Source of the DNA: Bacillota bacterium
GTDB lineage: Bacteria; Bacillota; Clostridia; Christensenellales; SZUA-584
NCBI GenBank assembly: GCA_023441905.1
Contig: JAEZNC010000249.1
Coordinates: 1-21,965 of the forward strand
Reading direction: 5' to 3'
DNA length: 21,965 nucleotides
Below the pieces are notes generated by a model, which ran no database searches, had not been told where the DNA came from, and saw only the letters and a list, made by a program, of their open reading frames with translations. This document shows, one piece after another, positions 13,741-20,167 of the stretch. A program made the position numbers and the translations under genes. Position 1 is the stretch's first letter. Each line of letters opens with the position of its first letter.

Positions 13741-14613
13741 ATGGAAATATCAAAAGAGCAGCTCACAGCGTTTGCGCAGTCGCTGGGGTTTGCCGATATT
13801 CGGTTTGCGAACGCGGACGATATGCCGGATAAAAAGGGATTGGAACAGCCGCGGGTGCTGCTCCCAAGTGCCACCTGCATTGTGGTGCTGTTTGCGCCAT
13901 ACCGGCCGGCACTGTCCCCCGAACCGGGCCGCATGGCGCTGTCGGCTTATTATATCGCATCGAACAAATCGTACCATGCGGCGCGCGCCGTGGCTGAGTA
14001 TTTGCAGCGGCAGGGCGCGCAGGCGCTGCATACCGATGCCCTCAGCGCAAAAGGGGCGGCGCTGCGCACGGGCGGTTTTTTAGGAGACAACGGGTTCTAT
14101 TACCACCCGGACTTTGGATCATATGTGTGTATTCAGACGGTGCTGACAGATGCGCTTGAACCGGACGAAGCCCCGAAGGAAACGGGCGGCTGTCTGCACT
14201 GCGGGGCCTGCGCGGCGGCGTGTCCGTCGCGGGCTGTCGGCAAAATCGGGAGCTGCCTGCGCTATCACAGTAACGGCCTTGTGCCCGAGGCGCTGCGCGG
14301 TGATGTGTATCAGCTGTTCGGCTGTGAGAAATGCCAAAGCGCATGCCCGCTTAACGATACGGCAGGCAGCGAGCCGATTAGCTTTATGCTTGATGCGTTG
14401 CTGGATGGGAACGCGACGAAAACTCTGCGTGAGCTTGCGGGGCCCAACATGGCGCGGCGCGGGCGGATCATCTCGCAGGCGGCGCTCTATGCCGCCGCCA
14501 CAGCGCAAACGCAGCTGCTGGACAGACTCAAGCAGCTTGCGGAAAATGAAGACGGGCCAATCGCTGCACATGCGCGCTGGGCGGTGGAACGGCTGAACGG
14601 AGAAAGCCAATGA
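13741..14613 (+). CDS. QueG-like (epoxyqueuosine reductase-like) iron-sulfur protein
   Basis: A 290-residue protein related to epoxyqueuosine reductase, the last enzyme of queuosine tRNA modification. It has two ferredoxin-type cluster motifs: CLHCGACAAACP (about residues 151-162) and CEKCQSACP (about 194-202), separated by GSCLRYHSNGLVPEALRG, which corresponds to the conserved region between clusters in QueG. The C-terminal 75 residues form short helices like the HEAT-type tail. It is shorter and more divergent than typical QueG (about 310-380 residues), so the substrate may differ. The stop codon overlaps the ispE start as ATGA, giving translational coupling. The start at 13741 has no ribosome site and sits at the predicted transcript start. 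Confidence 0.75.
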   Translation: MEISKEQLTAFAQSLGFADIRFANADDMPDKKGLEQPRVLLPSATCIVVLFAPYRPALSPEPGRMALSAYYIASNKSYHAARAVAEYLQRQGAQALHTDALSAKGAALRTGGFLGDNGFYYHPDFGSYVCIQTVLTDALEPDEAPKETGGCLHCGACAAACPSRAVGKIGSCLRYHSNGLVPEALRGDVYQLFGCEKCQSACPLNDTAGSEPISFMLDALLDGNATKTLRELAGPNMARRGRIISQAALYAAATAQTQLLDRLKQLAENEDGPIAAHARWAVERLNGESQ

Positions 14614-15461
14614 TTCGATTAAAGGCCTATGCGAAGCTCAACCTGTCTCTCGACATCACAGGCAAACGCAGCGACGGGTATCATGAGCTGGACGGCATCA
14701 TGCAAAGCATTTCACTCTGCGATACAGTGGAGATCGAAAAAGCGGACGAAATCCGCGTGTCGATGGATGCGGGCAGTATAGACATGCGGCGCAACACGGC
14801 GTATAAGGCTGCGCTCGCATTTCAGGAGCAGACGGGCTGCGGCGGTGCGGCCATTGTCGTGCAAAAGCGCATTCCGGCTGAGGCGGGCCTCGGCGGCGCG
14901 AGCGCGGATGCCGCGGCGGTGCTGTATGGGCTCAACAAGCTGTATGGCGCGGAGCTGAGCACGGATCAGCTGAGCGCAATCGGCGTCACGGTGGGCGCGG
15001 ATGTGCCGTTTGCGCTGACGGGCGGGATGGCACGCGCAAGGGGTATCGGCGAGCGGCTCACGTACGTTGAGCTTGGTAAGCCGCTGTTTTTTGTCATCGT
15101 CAAGCCGCATGCGGGTGTTTCCACGGTGGAAGCGTACAGGCGGTATCAAAAATCGGAGCCGCTGCATATCGGCACGGTGGAATATGCGCTCGCCAAGGGC
15201 GACATCGCGCTGTTTCTGCGCTACGCGGGCAACGCGCTCGGGATGGCGGCGCTCAGTATTGCCCCGGAAATCATGACGGCGGCAAACGCTTTGATGGCGG
15301 CGGGCGCGCCGCGCGCGCTGATGAGCGGCTCGGGTAGCACGATGTTTGCGCCGTTTGAGAGCCTTGAGGAAGCGAATGCGGCCGCGGGGCGCGTAAAAGG
15401 GGATTTCGCGTATGTCGGCGCTGTGAGCGCTGTGAAAACGGGTATTGAGGAGATCGTTTAA
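14610..15461 (+). CDS. ispE: 4-diphosphocytidyl-2-C-methyl-D-erythritol kinase
   Basis: Phosphorylates CDP-methylerythritol with ATP, the MEP-pathway step between the IspD and IspF reactions encoded at the left end of the window. A GHMP-superfamily kinase of 283 residues, the usual length. Seen are the N-terminal AYAKLNLSLDITGKRSDGYHEL (substrate site with the catalytic lysine region), the ATP-binding PAEAGLGGASADAAA (about residues 89-103), VGADVPFALTGG with the catalytic Asp, and the C-terminal GAPRALMSGSGSTMFA motif. The start overlaps the preceding stop by four bases (ATGA), and rsmG begins immediately after its stop, so the three genes are one operon. Confidence 0.97.
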   Translation: MIRLKAYAKLNLSLDITGKRSDGYHELDGIMQSISLCDTVEIEKADEIRVSMDAGSIDMRRNTAYKAALAFQEQTGCGGAAIVVQKRIPAEAGLGGASADAAAVLYGLNKLYGAELSTDQLSAIGVTVGADVPFALTGGMARARGIGERLTYVELGKPLFFVIVKPHAGVSTVEAYRRYQKSEPLHIGTVEYALAKGDIALFLRYAGNALGMAALSIAPEIMTAANALMAAGAPRALMSGSGSTMFAPFESLEEANAAAGRVKGDFAYVGAVSAVKTGIEEIV

Positions 15462-16157
15462 ATGACGCTTTTTAAAGACACTTTAATCAATAAACTGCAG
15501 GGTCTCAATCTGCGCTATGATGAAGCGGTGATTGAGAGCTGCGCCGCCTATTATAACCTCGTGGTGGACGGGAACAGGCACCAAAACCTGACCCGCCTCA
15601 CCGACGAAGCGCAGGCGGCGGAGCAGCATTTTGCCGATGCGATGGCGCTGTGCGCCGCAATGGCGCTGCCGCAGGGCGGGCGCATCATCGATATCGGCAC
15701 GGGTGCGGGGTTTCCGGGTGTGCCGCTGAAGCTGCTGCGGCCGGACGTACAAATGACGCTGCTCGACGCGTCGGGCAAGAAGACGGATTTTTTAATAAAC
15801 ACGCTTGCGAAGATGAGCGTGCAGGCGGATGTGATATGCGGCCGCGCCGAGGAGCTGGGCTCAGGGCCGCTGCGCGATAGCTTTGACATGGCGGTGTCAC
15901 GTGCGGTCGCGCCGATGCCGATGCTCTTAGAGCTTGCGGTACCGCTGCTCAAAACGGGCGGGACGCTCGCGGCATGGAAGGGCGAGACGTTTGCGCAGGA
16001 GATGGCCGATGCGGCCTCGGCGATGGCGACGCTTGCCTGCGAACAGACCGGCAGTTTTCCCGTGGGGCGCGGCGCGATTCTGCTGATACAAAAGCAAAAA
16101 CCCACGCCGGATGCGTATCCGCGCCGGTTTTCCAAAATAAAAAGCACACCGTTGTAG
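15462..16157 (+). CDS. rsmG: 16S rRNA (guanine-527 N7) methyltransferase
   Basis: A SAM-dependent methyltransferase that modifies G527 of 16S rRNA; loss in other bacteria gives low-level streptomycin resistance. A Rossmann fold with the SAM-binding motif IIDIGTGAGFPGVPL (about residues 75-89), then LLDASGKK, SRAVAPMPMLLELAVPLLKTGG, and the conserved C-terminal YPRRFSKIKSTPL. The N-terminal NLTRLTDEAQAAEQHFADA is also typical. Length of 231 residues is normal. It is the last gene of the operon and starts directly at the ispE stop. No clear U-rich terminator follows; hairpins begin 38 bp downstream. Confidence 0.96.
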   Translation: MTLFKDTLINKLQGLNLRYDEAVIESCAAYYNLVVDGNRHQNLTRLTDEAQAAEQHFADAMALCAAMALPQGGRIIDIGTGAGFPGVPLKLLRPDVQMTLLDASGKKTDFLINTLAKMSVQADVICGRAEELGSGPLRDSFDMAVSRAVAPMPMLLELAVPLLKTGGTLAAWKGETFAQEMADAASAMATLACEQTGSFPVGRGAILLIQKQKPTPDAYPRRFSKIKSTPL

Positions 16158-16194
16158 ACACTTCGAAAAAATTGACGCAAGGCCTTTGGTTAAG

Positions 16195-16385
16195 CCTTCT
16201 CATCGAGGAGAAGGTGACACGAAGTGCCGAATGAGGTGTCGGCATAACCTCATAGGTTGGGTGTTAAACAGACGTCAAATACTCGCAGAGGGAATGTCCA
16301 ATATTAAGCTCATTTAATCCCGGTCACCTATTGGTGATAGTGCCCGCTTCACCCCCATTGGGCACGGACAGGGCGAGCCACGTTA
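16195..16385. repeat. Hairpin-rich intergenic stretch, possible repeat element
   Basis: Four separate inverted repeats in 190 bp: CCTTCT/AGAAGG (16195-16214), ATGAGGT/ACCTCAT (16231-16253), CACC/GGTG (16325-16336) and GTGCCC/GGGCAC (16340-16365). There is no coding potential and no T-run that would make any of them an ordinary terminator. The make-up resembles dispersed palindromic elements; only this copy is in the window. Confidence 0.45.
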
Positions 16386-16469
16386 AGGGATTTTCACTTT
16401 TTGCTAATCCATAATCTTCGCAATCAATGCTTGTGTTAGTCATTCGAACTTGCCTGATACAGGGGAAAT

Positions 16470-16502
16470 AAAAAGATGCAGATTACATTCACAATCTGCA
16501 TC
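16470..16502 (-). terminator. Intrinsic terminator of the YghO-like gene
   Basis: On the minus strand, a perfect 10-bp stem GATGCAGATT / AATCTGCATC with an 8-nt loop, then five T. It starts 28 bp past the stop at 16530. Confidence 0.9.
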
Positions 16503-16529
16503 GTCTTATGAACCGTATTTAAGCATTCA

Positions 16530-17669
16530 TCATTCTTTGCCGTCTTTTTTTAAATCGAACTTGTACGTTCTGTACGTGCGGTAATGCCGCCCGCCTACGC
16601 GCTCCACACTGCGGCGCGACGCGACGTTGGTTTCGTCGATGCACGACGCCTCCACATATTTAATCTGTGTTTCCTGCCAATCCTTATACGCTTCATGATA
16701 CATCGCGTAATTAACGCCCATGTTGTGATACTCCCTGTCCACCATCTGAACAAGGGCCCTCGCGCCCGTGATTTTACGCTTATAGTAAAGGTATTTGGCC
16801 CACCCTATGGGCAGTATCTTTCCTTTCATGCGCTTTAGCACCTGGTTGTAATCGGGCAGCGCCACCATAAAGCCGATGGGTTTATCTCCCTTGCGCGCAA
16901 TGTAGCAGTAGTGCCCGTCGTAAAACTGCAGCAGGCTCTTGAACTCATCGATCACGGCATCGAGCGAGGGTGTGACGAGATAGTCCCAGTCTTCGGGCAC
17001 GCTGTTGTCGAGAATCTGCTTAATCGCTTTGGCTTCGTTCACGATATCTTTGGGGTTAAGCTTGTCAACGCGGAAGCCGCCCTTCTTTTTGGCGAATTCC
17101 ACCGCTTTTTCATGGCGCGAGATGTCAAAATCCTCGGGGTTAAACAGGTACGCGAAATGATCGTCGTTTTTGGTAAACCCGTAGCTTTCAATGAGCTTCG
17201 GATAATAATCCTTGGTGTGCGCATTTAGCAACACCGGCGGCCCGCCGTCTCCCATGACCACAAAGCCCTTGCGGTCGTCTCCGTTCGAAGGGGAAAGCGG
17301 CCCGATCACGCGGTCCATGCCCTTTTCGCCGAGCCACTGAAGCGACACATCAAGCAGCGCCCGGCATGCCTGAGGATCGTCCACACACTCAAACATAGAG
17401 AAAAACCCCTGCTTGAAGCCTCGCACGCGGTTGAGTTCCTCGTCGATACCCACAAGAACGCGGCCCACCGGCTTTTTGTTCTTATAGACCATAAAGAAAG
17501 CCTGATCACCGTTTTCAAACAGCGGGTTGCCTTTGCCGAGCAGCACCTTTTTCGTGTCTGATTTGAGCGGCGGCACCCAGCTGTGATCGTTCCTGTAAAG
17601 CTTAAACTCAAGATTGATGAATTTTTTTAAATGACGTGACTTATGTTTTAATTTTTTGATCTCGTACAT
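16530..17669 (-). CDS. YghO-like protein with GNAT fold
   Basis: A 379-residue cytoplasmic protein of the type related to E. coli YghO, annotated as a GNAT-like acyltransferase of unknown substrate. Seen are the N-terminal FINLEFKLYRNDHSWVPPL, GRVLVGIDEELN, the central RVIGPLSPSNGDDRKGF, and a C-terminal GNAT-like half with YCYIARKGDKPIGFMVALPDYNQ and the conserved tail EASCIDETNVASRRSVERVGGRHYRTYRTY. I place the start at the ATG at 17669, preceded by GAGGGAG (about 11 nt), because the upstream in-frame ATG at 17699 has no ribosome site and almost coincides with the predicted transcript start. It stands alone, with its own promoter and terminator. Confidence 0.8.
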   Translation of the reverse strand: MYEIKKLKHKSRHLKKFINLEFKLYRNDHSWVPPLKSDTKKVLLGKGNPLFENGDQAFFMVYKNKKPVGRVLVGIDEELNRVRGFKQGFFSMFECVDDPQACRALLDVSLQWLGEKGMDRVIGPLSPSNGDDRKGFVVMGDGGPPVLLNAHTKDYYPKLIESYGFTKNDDHFAYLFNPEDFDISRHEKAVEFAKKKGGFRVDKLNPKDIVNEAKAIKQILDNSVPEDWDYLVTPSLDAVIDEFKSLLQFYDGHYCYIARKGDKPIGFMVALPDYNQVLKRMKGKILPIGWAKYLYYKRKITGARALVQMVDREYHNMGVNYAMYHEAYKDWQETQIKYVEASCIDETNVASRRSVERVGGRHYRTYRTYKFDLKKDGKE

Positions 17670-17712
17670 TTGTTGATCATCTCCCTCTGGATACGTCATT
17701 TATACTAAGTCT

Positions 17713-17742
17713 ATCATACACGAGGGCTTTCTTTTGTGACAA
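17713..17742 (-). promoter_or_regulatory. Promoter of the YghO-like gene
   Basis: On the minus strand, -35 TTGTCA (17742 to 17737), an 18-bp spacer and -10 TATGAT (17718 to 17713). The transcript would start near 17706. Confidence 0.7.
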
Positions 17743-18102
17743 CTACAAAAGTATGAATATTTTAAGGTTCAGTTAAGAAATTGACTTAAAATTATGTGTC
17801 GAATAGCAGAGATAACCATAATTAAACTCATTATGGATTCCATGCACATGGCGTTGGCCAAGCATCATAATCAGGTGTTCCCGCTGTCAATCGCGACGGG
17901 ATGAATTCTGCGCAGCATCAAGCAGCGTCAGCACGTCGCAGCCCTATCGTCAGAGCTCGCGGCAATGGTGCCAAGAGAAAGCGGCGAGTTCTTCGTGCTG
18001 TTTGAGAAGAATGCGTCAATATGCGGGCTGTTGTTGATTGCAATTGATACAAGAAAGGGGGATGTGATGGTGAGATTGATATCAGTGAGAATCAAGGCAA
18101 GC
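17743..18102. other. Intergenic stretch without a recognisable gene
   Basis: About 360 bp between the YghO-like promoter and the terminator at 18103. Frames on both strands are partly open, but none has a ribosome site or a recognisable motif. It marks the transition from the ordered chromosomal genes to the accessory remnants on the right, and may be decayed sequence. Confidence 0.5.
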
Positions 18103-18136
18103 AAAAGCCCGGCGCTGAAAATAGCCACCGGGCTTT
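18103..18136 (-). terminator. Terminator after the DUF6034-like fragment
   Basis: A 9-bp stem AAAGCCCGG / CCGGGCTTT with further inner pairing (GCT/AGC) around an A-rich loop, and T residues on both outer sides, so it could act in either direction. It sits 19 bp beyond the stop codon at 18155. Confidence 0.65.
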
Positions 18137-18154
18137 GATTTTTAGACAGGATAA

Positions 18155-18472
18155 TTATGGGTATGACCAATAGCCGGTGATCGCGCTCCCGTCCACCGCG
18201 TTGATGGTGAGCAGGCTGCTGGACGAAAAGCCGGCGCGGCAACCCAAACAATTATGAACCCATATGTCGTCTGCGGCAGCCGTGTTCTTGCCATCGGGCC
18301 ATGTGGATATGGTGCCGTAAACCTCGAAGACGGGCACAAGCTGCCAATCCTCCGGATGATCCTTCACCTGCACGCGTGCCATGGAGAGTTCGATGCGCGA
18401 GACGTTGATTTTACGTTTGGTTTCTGCGCCCCGATCTATGAAGTTGTGAAGCGATTGACTCTCCAAGTTCAC
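18155..18472 (-). pseudogene. C-terminal fragment of a DUF6034-like lipoprotein
   Basis: A 105-codon ORF whose sequence looks like the C-terminal end of a longer exported protein: VSRIELSMARVQVKDHPEDW, LVPVFEVYGTIST and SSSLLTINAVDGSAITGYW. The phrase LLTINAVDGS near the end is typical of DUF6034-type and PepSY-like secreted proteins of Clostridia, which are normally several hundred residues with a signal peptide. Here the frame is closed by a stop just upstream of a GTG at 18472, and the N-terminal part is not found. It is best read as a remnant, though a short protein translated from the GTG cannot be excluded. Confidence 0.55.
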
Positions 18473-18481
18473 TGTTAAACA

Positions 18482-18595
18482 TCATTTCTCATCTTGTAAA
18501 TCTAGAACTATCCATGAATCGTCAATGTACCACCCACCGCAGGAGCATGGGGAATATTCGACAGGCTTCTTTTGCAGTAACACAGTCAGCACCAT
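18482..18595 (-). CDS. Possible 37-residue Cys-containing protein
   Basis: A short ORF 30 bp downstream of the SMI1/KNR4 gene, on the same strand. The peptide contains PCSCGGWYIDDSWIVLDL, a composition unlike chance translation of AT-rich DNA, with a CxCGG that could bind metal. No clear ribosome site precedes the ATG (nearest AGG about 12 nt away). It may be a remnant of a longer immunity-type or zinc-binding protein. Not recognised. Confidence 0.3.
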   Translation of the reverse strand: MVLTVLLQKKPVEYSPCSCGGWYIDDSWIVLDLQDEK

Positions 18596-18625
18596 TGCGA
18601 TTTGATACCTAATAGCCAAAATATA

Positions 18626-19147
18626 TTATTCTAATAGCCAGTATTTGTTACCCTCATTTTTTATCAATTTGTCTAGGAAAATATCAAAGTTTTCTTCCAT
18701 TACGTTCCATTCTATCGGATTCACTTCATGAAAACAATCAATTATTGAGTATCCTTTTTGACTAAGTTGAGCTTTGAATGCTAAATAATTGCCTTCACCC
18801 AAACACTCAGCAAAGACTATTATATCACTTAGCCAATCTTGTTGATACTCATCAGCTAATCTTTTGTTTTCAAGCAAAATTTCACTGGTACTAAAGATTT
18901 TAAATCCATCTATACCCTTATAATTATATATTTCTGCTCCATCACAGAATTCTAAGAATTCTTTAAATGAACTAGGTAAGAGTATACCCAATTCTTTTTC
19001 AACGGTTGTGATATCACCATCCTCTGCAGATGGATTCAATTTAAATTCCACCTCAAATACTTTTCCATTAACATCGTGCCTAACAAGCTTATTGTTTTCT
19101 AATGTACTTATAAGCTTAATGAAAGCTCTTATTGATGTACTATTCAC
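18626..19147 (-). CDS. SMI1/KNR4 (SUKH) family immunity protein
   Basis: A 173-residue member of the SUKH superfamily, which provides immunity to nuclease-type polymorphic toxins in bacteria. Characteristic segments are VEKELGILLPSSFKEFLEFCDGAEIYN (about residues 49-75), a central strand region ending FAECLGEGNYLAF, and the C-terminal NFDIFLDKLIKNEG. The start is GTG at 19147, preceded by AGAGAGG at good spacing. The GTG overlaps the TGA of a short frame from the upstream Rhs fragment by four bases (GTGA), the usual coupling of toxin and immunity genes. The gene is intact although its toxin is almost entirely gone. Confidence 0.88.
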   Translation of the reverse strand: MNSTSIRAFIKLISTLENNKLVRHDVNGKVFEVEFKLNPSAEDGDITTVEKELGILLPSSFKEFLEFCDGAEIYNYKGIDGFKIFSTSEILLENKRLADEYQQDWLSDIIVFAECLGEGNYLAFKAQLSQKGYSIIDCFHEVNPIEWNVMEENFDIFLDKLIKNEGNKYWLLE

Positions 19148-19410
19148 ATTTCTACCTCTCTATTGTGGGAATTTTCTTCACCAATTCGTAAACGGTTGAT
19201 GTTGTTCTGGTTGAATCAATGGAACTCATCATACGTATATCCTTTTATCAAGGTTCCATCGGGCTGTAATATCGCCGTTGTGCTGCCACGCGTGTCATAA
19301 TGATAGAAGTAATAGTTGTCCTTATACGGGTCATACGTCAGCGGATCCTGATCCTCAAACCGTTTGGAGGCGATAATGCTGCCGACATTACCGCTGGTCA
19401 ATGTTAATAT
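19145..19410 (-). pseudogene. Rhs core fragment with residual toxin tail
   Basis: On the minus strand the frame reads Rhs-type sequence (ASKRFEDQDPLTYDP, YYFYHYDTRGSTTAILQPDG, IKGYTYDEF) and then breaks at about 19222. A TGA at 19218-19216 follows, but the same frame continues for 20 more codons as FNQNNINRLRIGEENSHNRE and VEM, to a TGA that overlaps the SMI1/KNR4 start as GTGA. I read this as a deletion that fused the core to the last 23 residues of a lost toxin. Upstream of about 19410 the frame becomes AT-rich and no longer looks like Rhs. Confidence 0.7.
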
Positions 19411-19529
19411 TACTATATATTGGTCATTACGAAAAGACATAAAAAACAAACTGCCATTGTATCAATGACAGACTGCTTATTTGTCCAAAATGCACGAGAT
19501 TGATACAATTTAACGGTTGCCCGGTTTTA

Positions 19530-19572
19530 GTGGTCAAGGGGGTGCAAAATGGCCGAGAGGGGGTGCATTTTA
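19530..19572. repeat. Double 21-bp-spaced repeat, possible insertion-sequence end
   Basis: GGGGGTGCAAAAT (19538-19550) is followed exactly 21 bp later by GGGGGTGCATTTT (19559-19571), after GTGGTCAA. Repeats at two-helical-turn spacing are characteristic of IS21-type transposon ends, where the transposase binds several times. No transposase gene is nearby, so this would be a relict end. The family assignment is from resemblance only. Confidence 0.3.
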
Positions 19573-19614
19573 AAAACCCATATCTGGTCGTTTCCGCTAT
19601 TATGCAACCAAGAC

Positions 19615-19639
19615 GGGTGAGCCGTCCTGCGGCTCACCC
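19615..19639. terminator. Strong GC-rich hairpin, probable terminator of the 19724 gene
   Basis: A perfect 10-bp stem GGGTGAGCCG / CGGCTCACCC with loop TCCTG. It lies 85 bp downstream of the leftward candidate immunity gene. The U-tract on the minus side is weak (TCTTGGTT). Confidence 0.45.
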
Positions 19640-19723
19640 GCCCAATAAAAATTCTGCTATTTCTTACGCTCTTTCGAGTTTACACAAAATCGCTTTGCCG
19701 TGTTTTACCTATATCAATATACA

Positions 19724-20152
19724 TCAAGCAAGTCCATCATAATAACCTCTTTTAAAAATGATTATACTCTCAATCGGCTCGTCAAGTTCTTCAGGAGAAG
19801 AGGTATATACTCCAATACCAAATTTGTAACTTGTAAAACCGCAGTTGTCAAAAACGGGTTCTATATTCTTATCGAGGGCATCAAACAGCTCTACAATTTT
19901 ACCATATTGTTCTAGTCTGATTTCATTTCCATTCAGATTAAGAATAGATGAACCATAAAACTCCACAGCTTCACATAAATCCTCACTGTTATAGTGAATA
20001 TGGCAAAAATTATATACATCCATATTCCGTGCAAATTGATCAGTTTCTATAATTTCTTTATACTCTAAGCCTATATTTTTACGAATATTTTCTCGAGTAT
20101 CACCAAACTTAATTTTATTTACGCCAACATACGGTTCAAAATTGAAAATCAT
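19724..20152 (-). CDS. Candidate immunity protein paired with the Rhs tip
   Basis: A 142-residue soluble, acidic protein with no family I can name. It opens MIFNFEPYVGVNKIKFGDTR and contains DLCEAVEFYGSSI and PIESIIIFKRGYYDG, an alternating strand and helix pattern common in small immunity proteins with a KFG-type opening. AGGAGG lies 7 nt before the ATG. It starts 15 bp after the stop of the Rhs tip at 20168, the invariable position of the cognate immunity gene in Rhs cassettes. The assignment is by position; the gene is AT-rich like the tip. It remains intact although the toxin frame is interrupted. Confidence 0.75.
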   Translation of the reverse strand: MIFNFEPYVGVNKIKFGDTRENIRKNIGLEYKEIIETDQFARNMDVYNFCHIHYNSEDLCEAVEFYGSSILNLNGNEIRLEQYGKIVELFDALDKNIEPVFDNCGFTSYKFGIGVYTSSPEELDEPIESIIIFKRGYYDGLA

Positions 20153-20167
20153 TATGTTACCTCCTAT

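Noticed and set aside
17832..18138. Rightward frame with a single TGA, reading in part as MDSMHMALAKHHNQVFPLSI and onward
   Set aside because: Interrupted by a stop, without a ribosome site, and a leftward frame is open over the same bases; no recognisable motif, so chance or decay is as likely.
17928..18251. Leftward open frame of 107 codons overlapping the DUF6034-like fragment
   Set aside because: It crosses a strong terminator hairpin and runs out of frame with the recognisable fragment.
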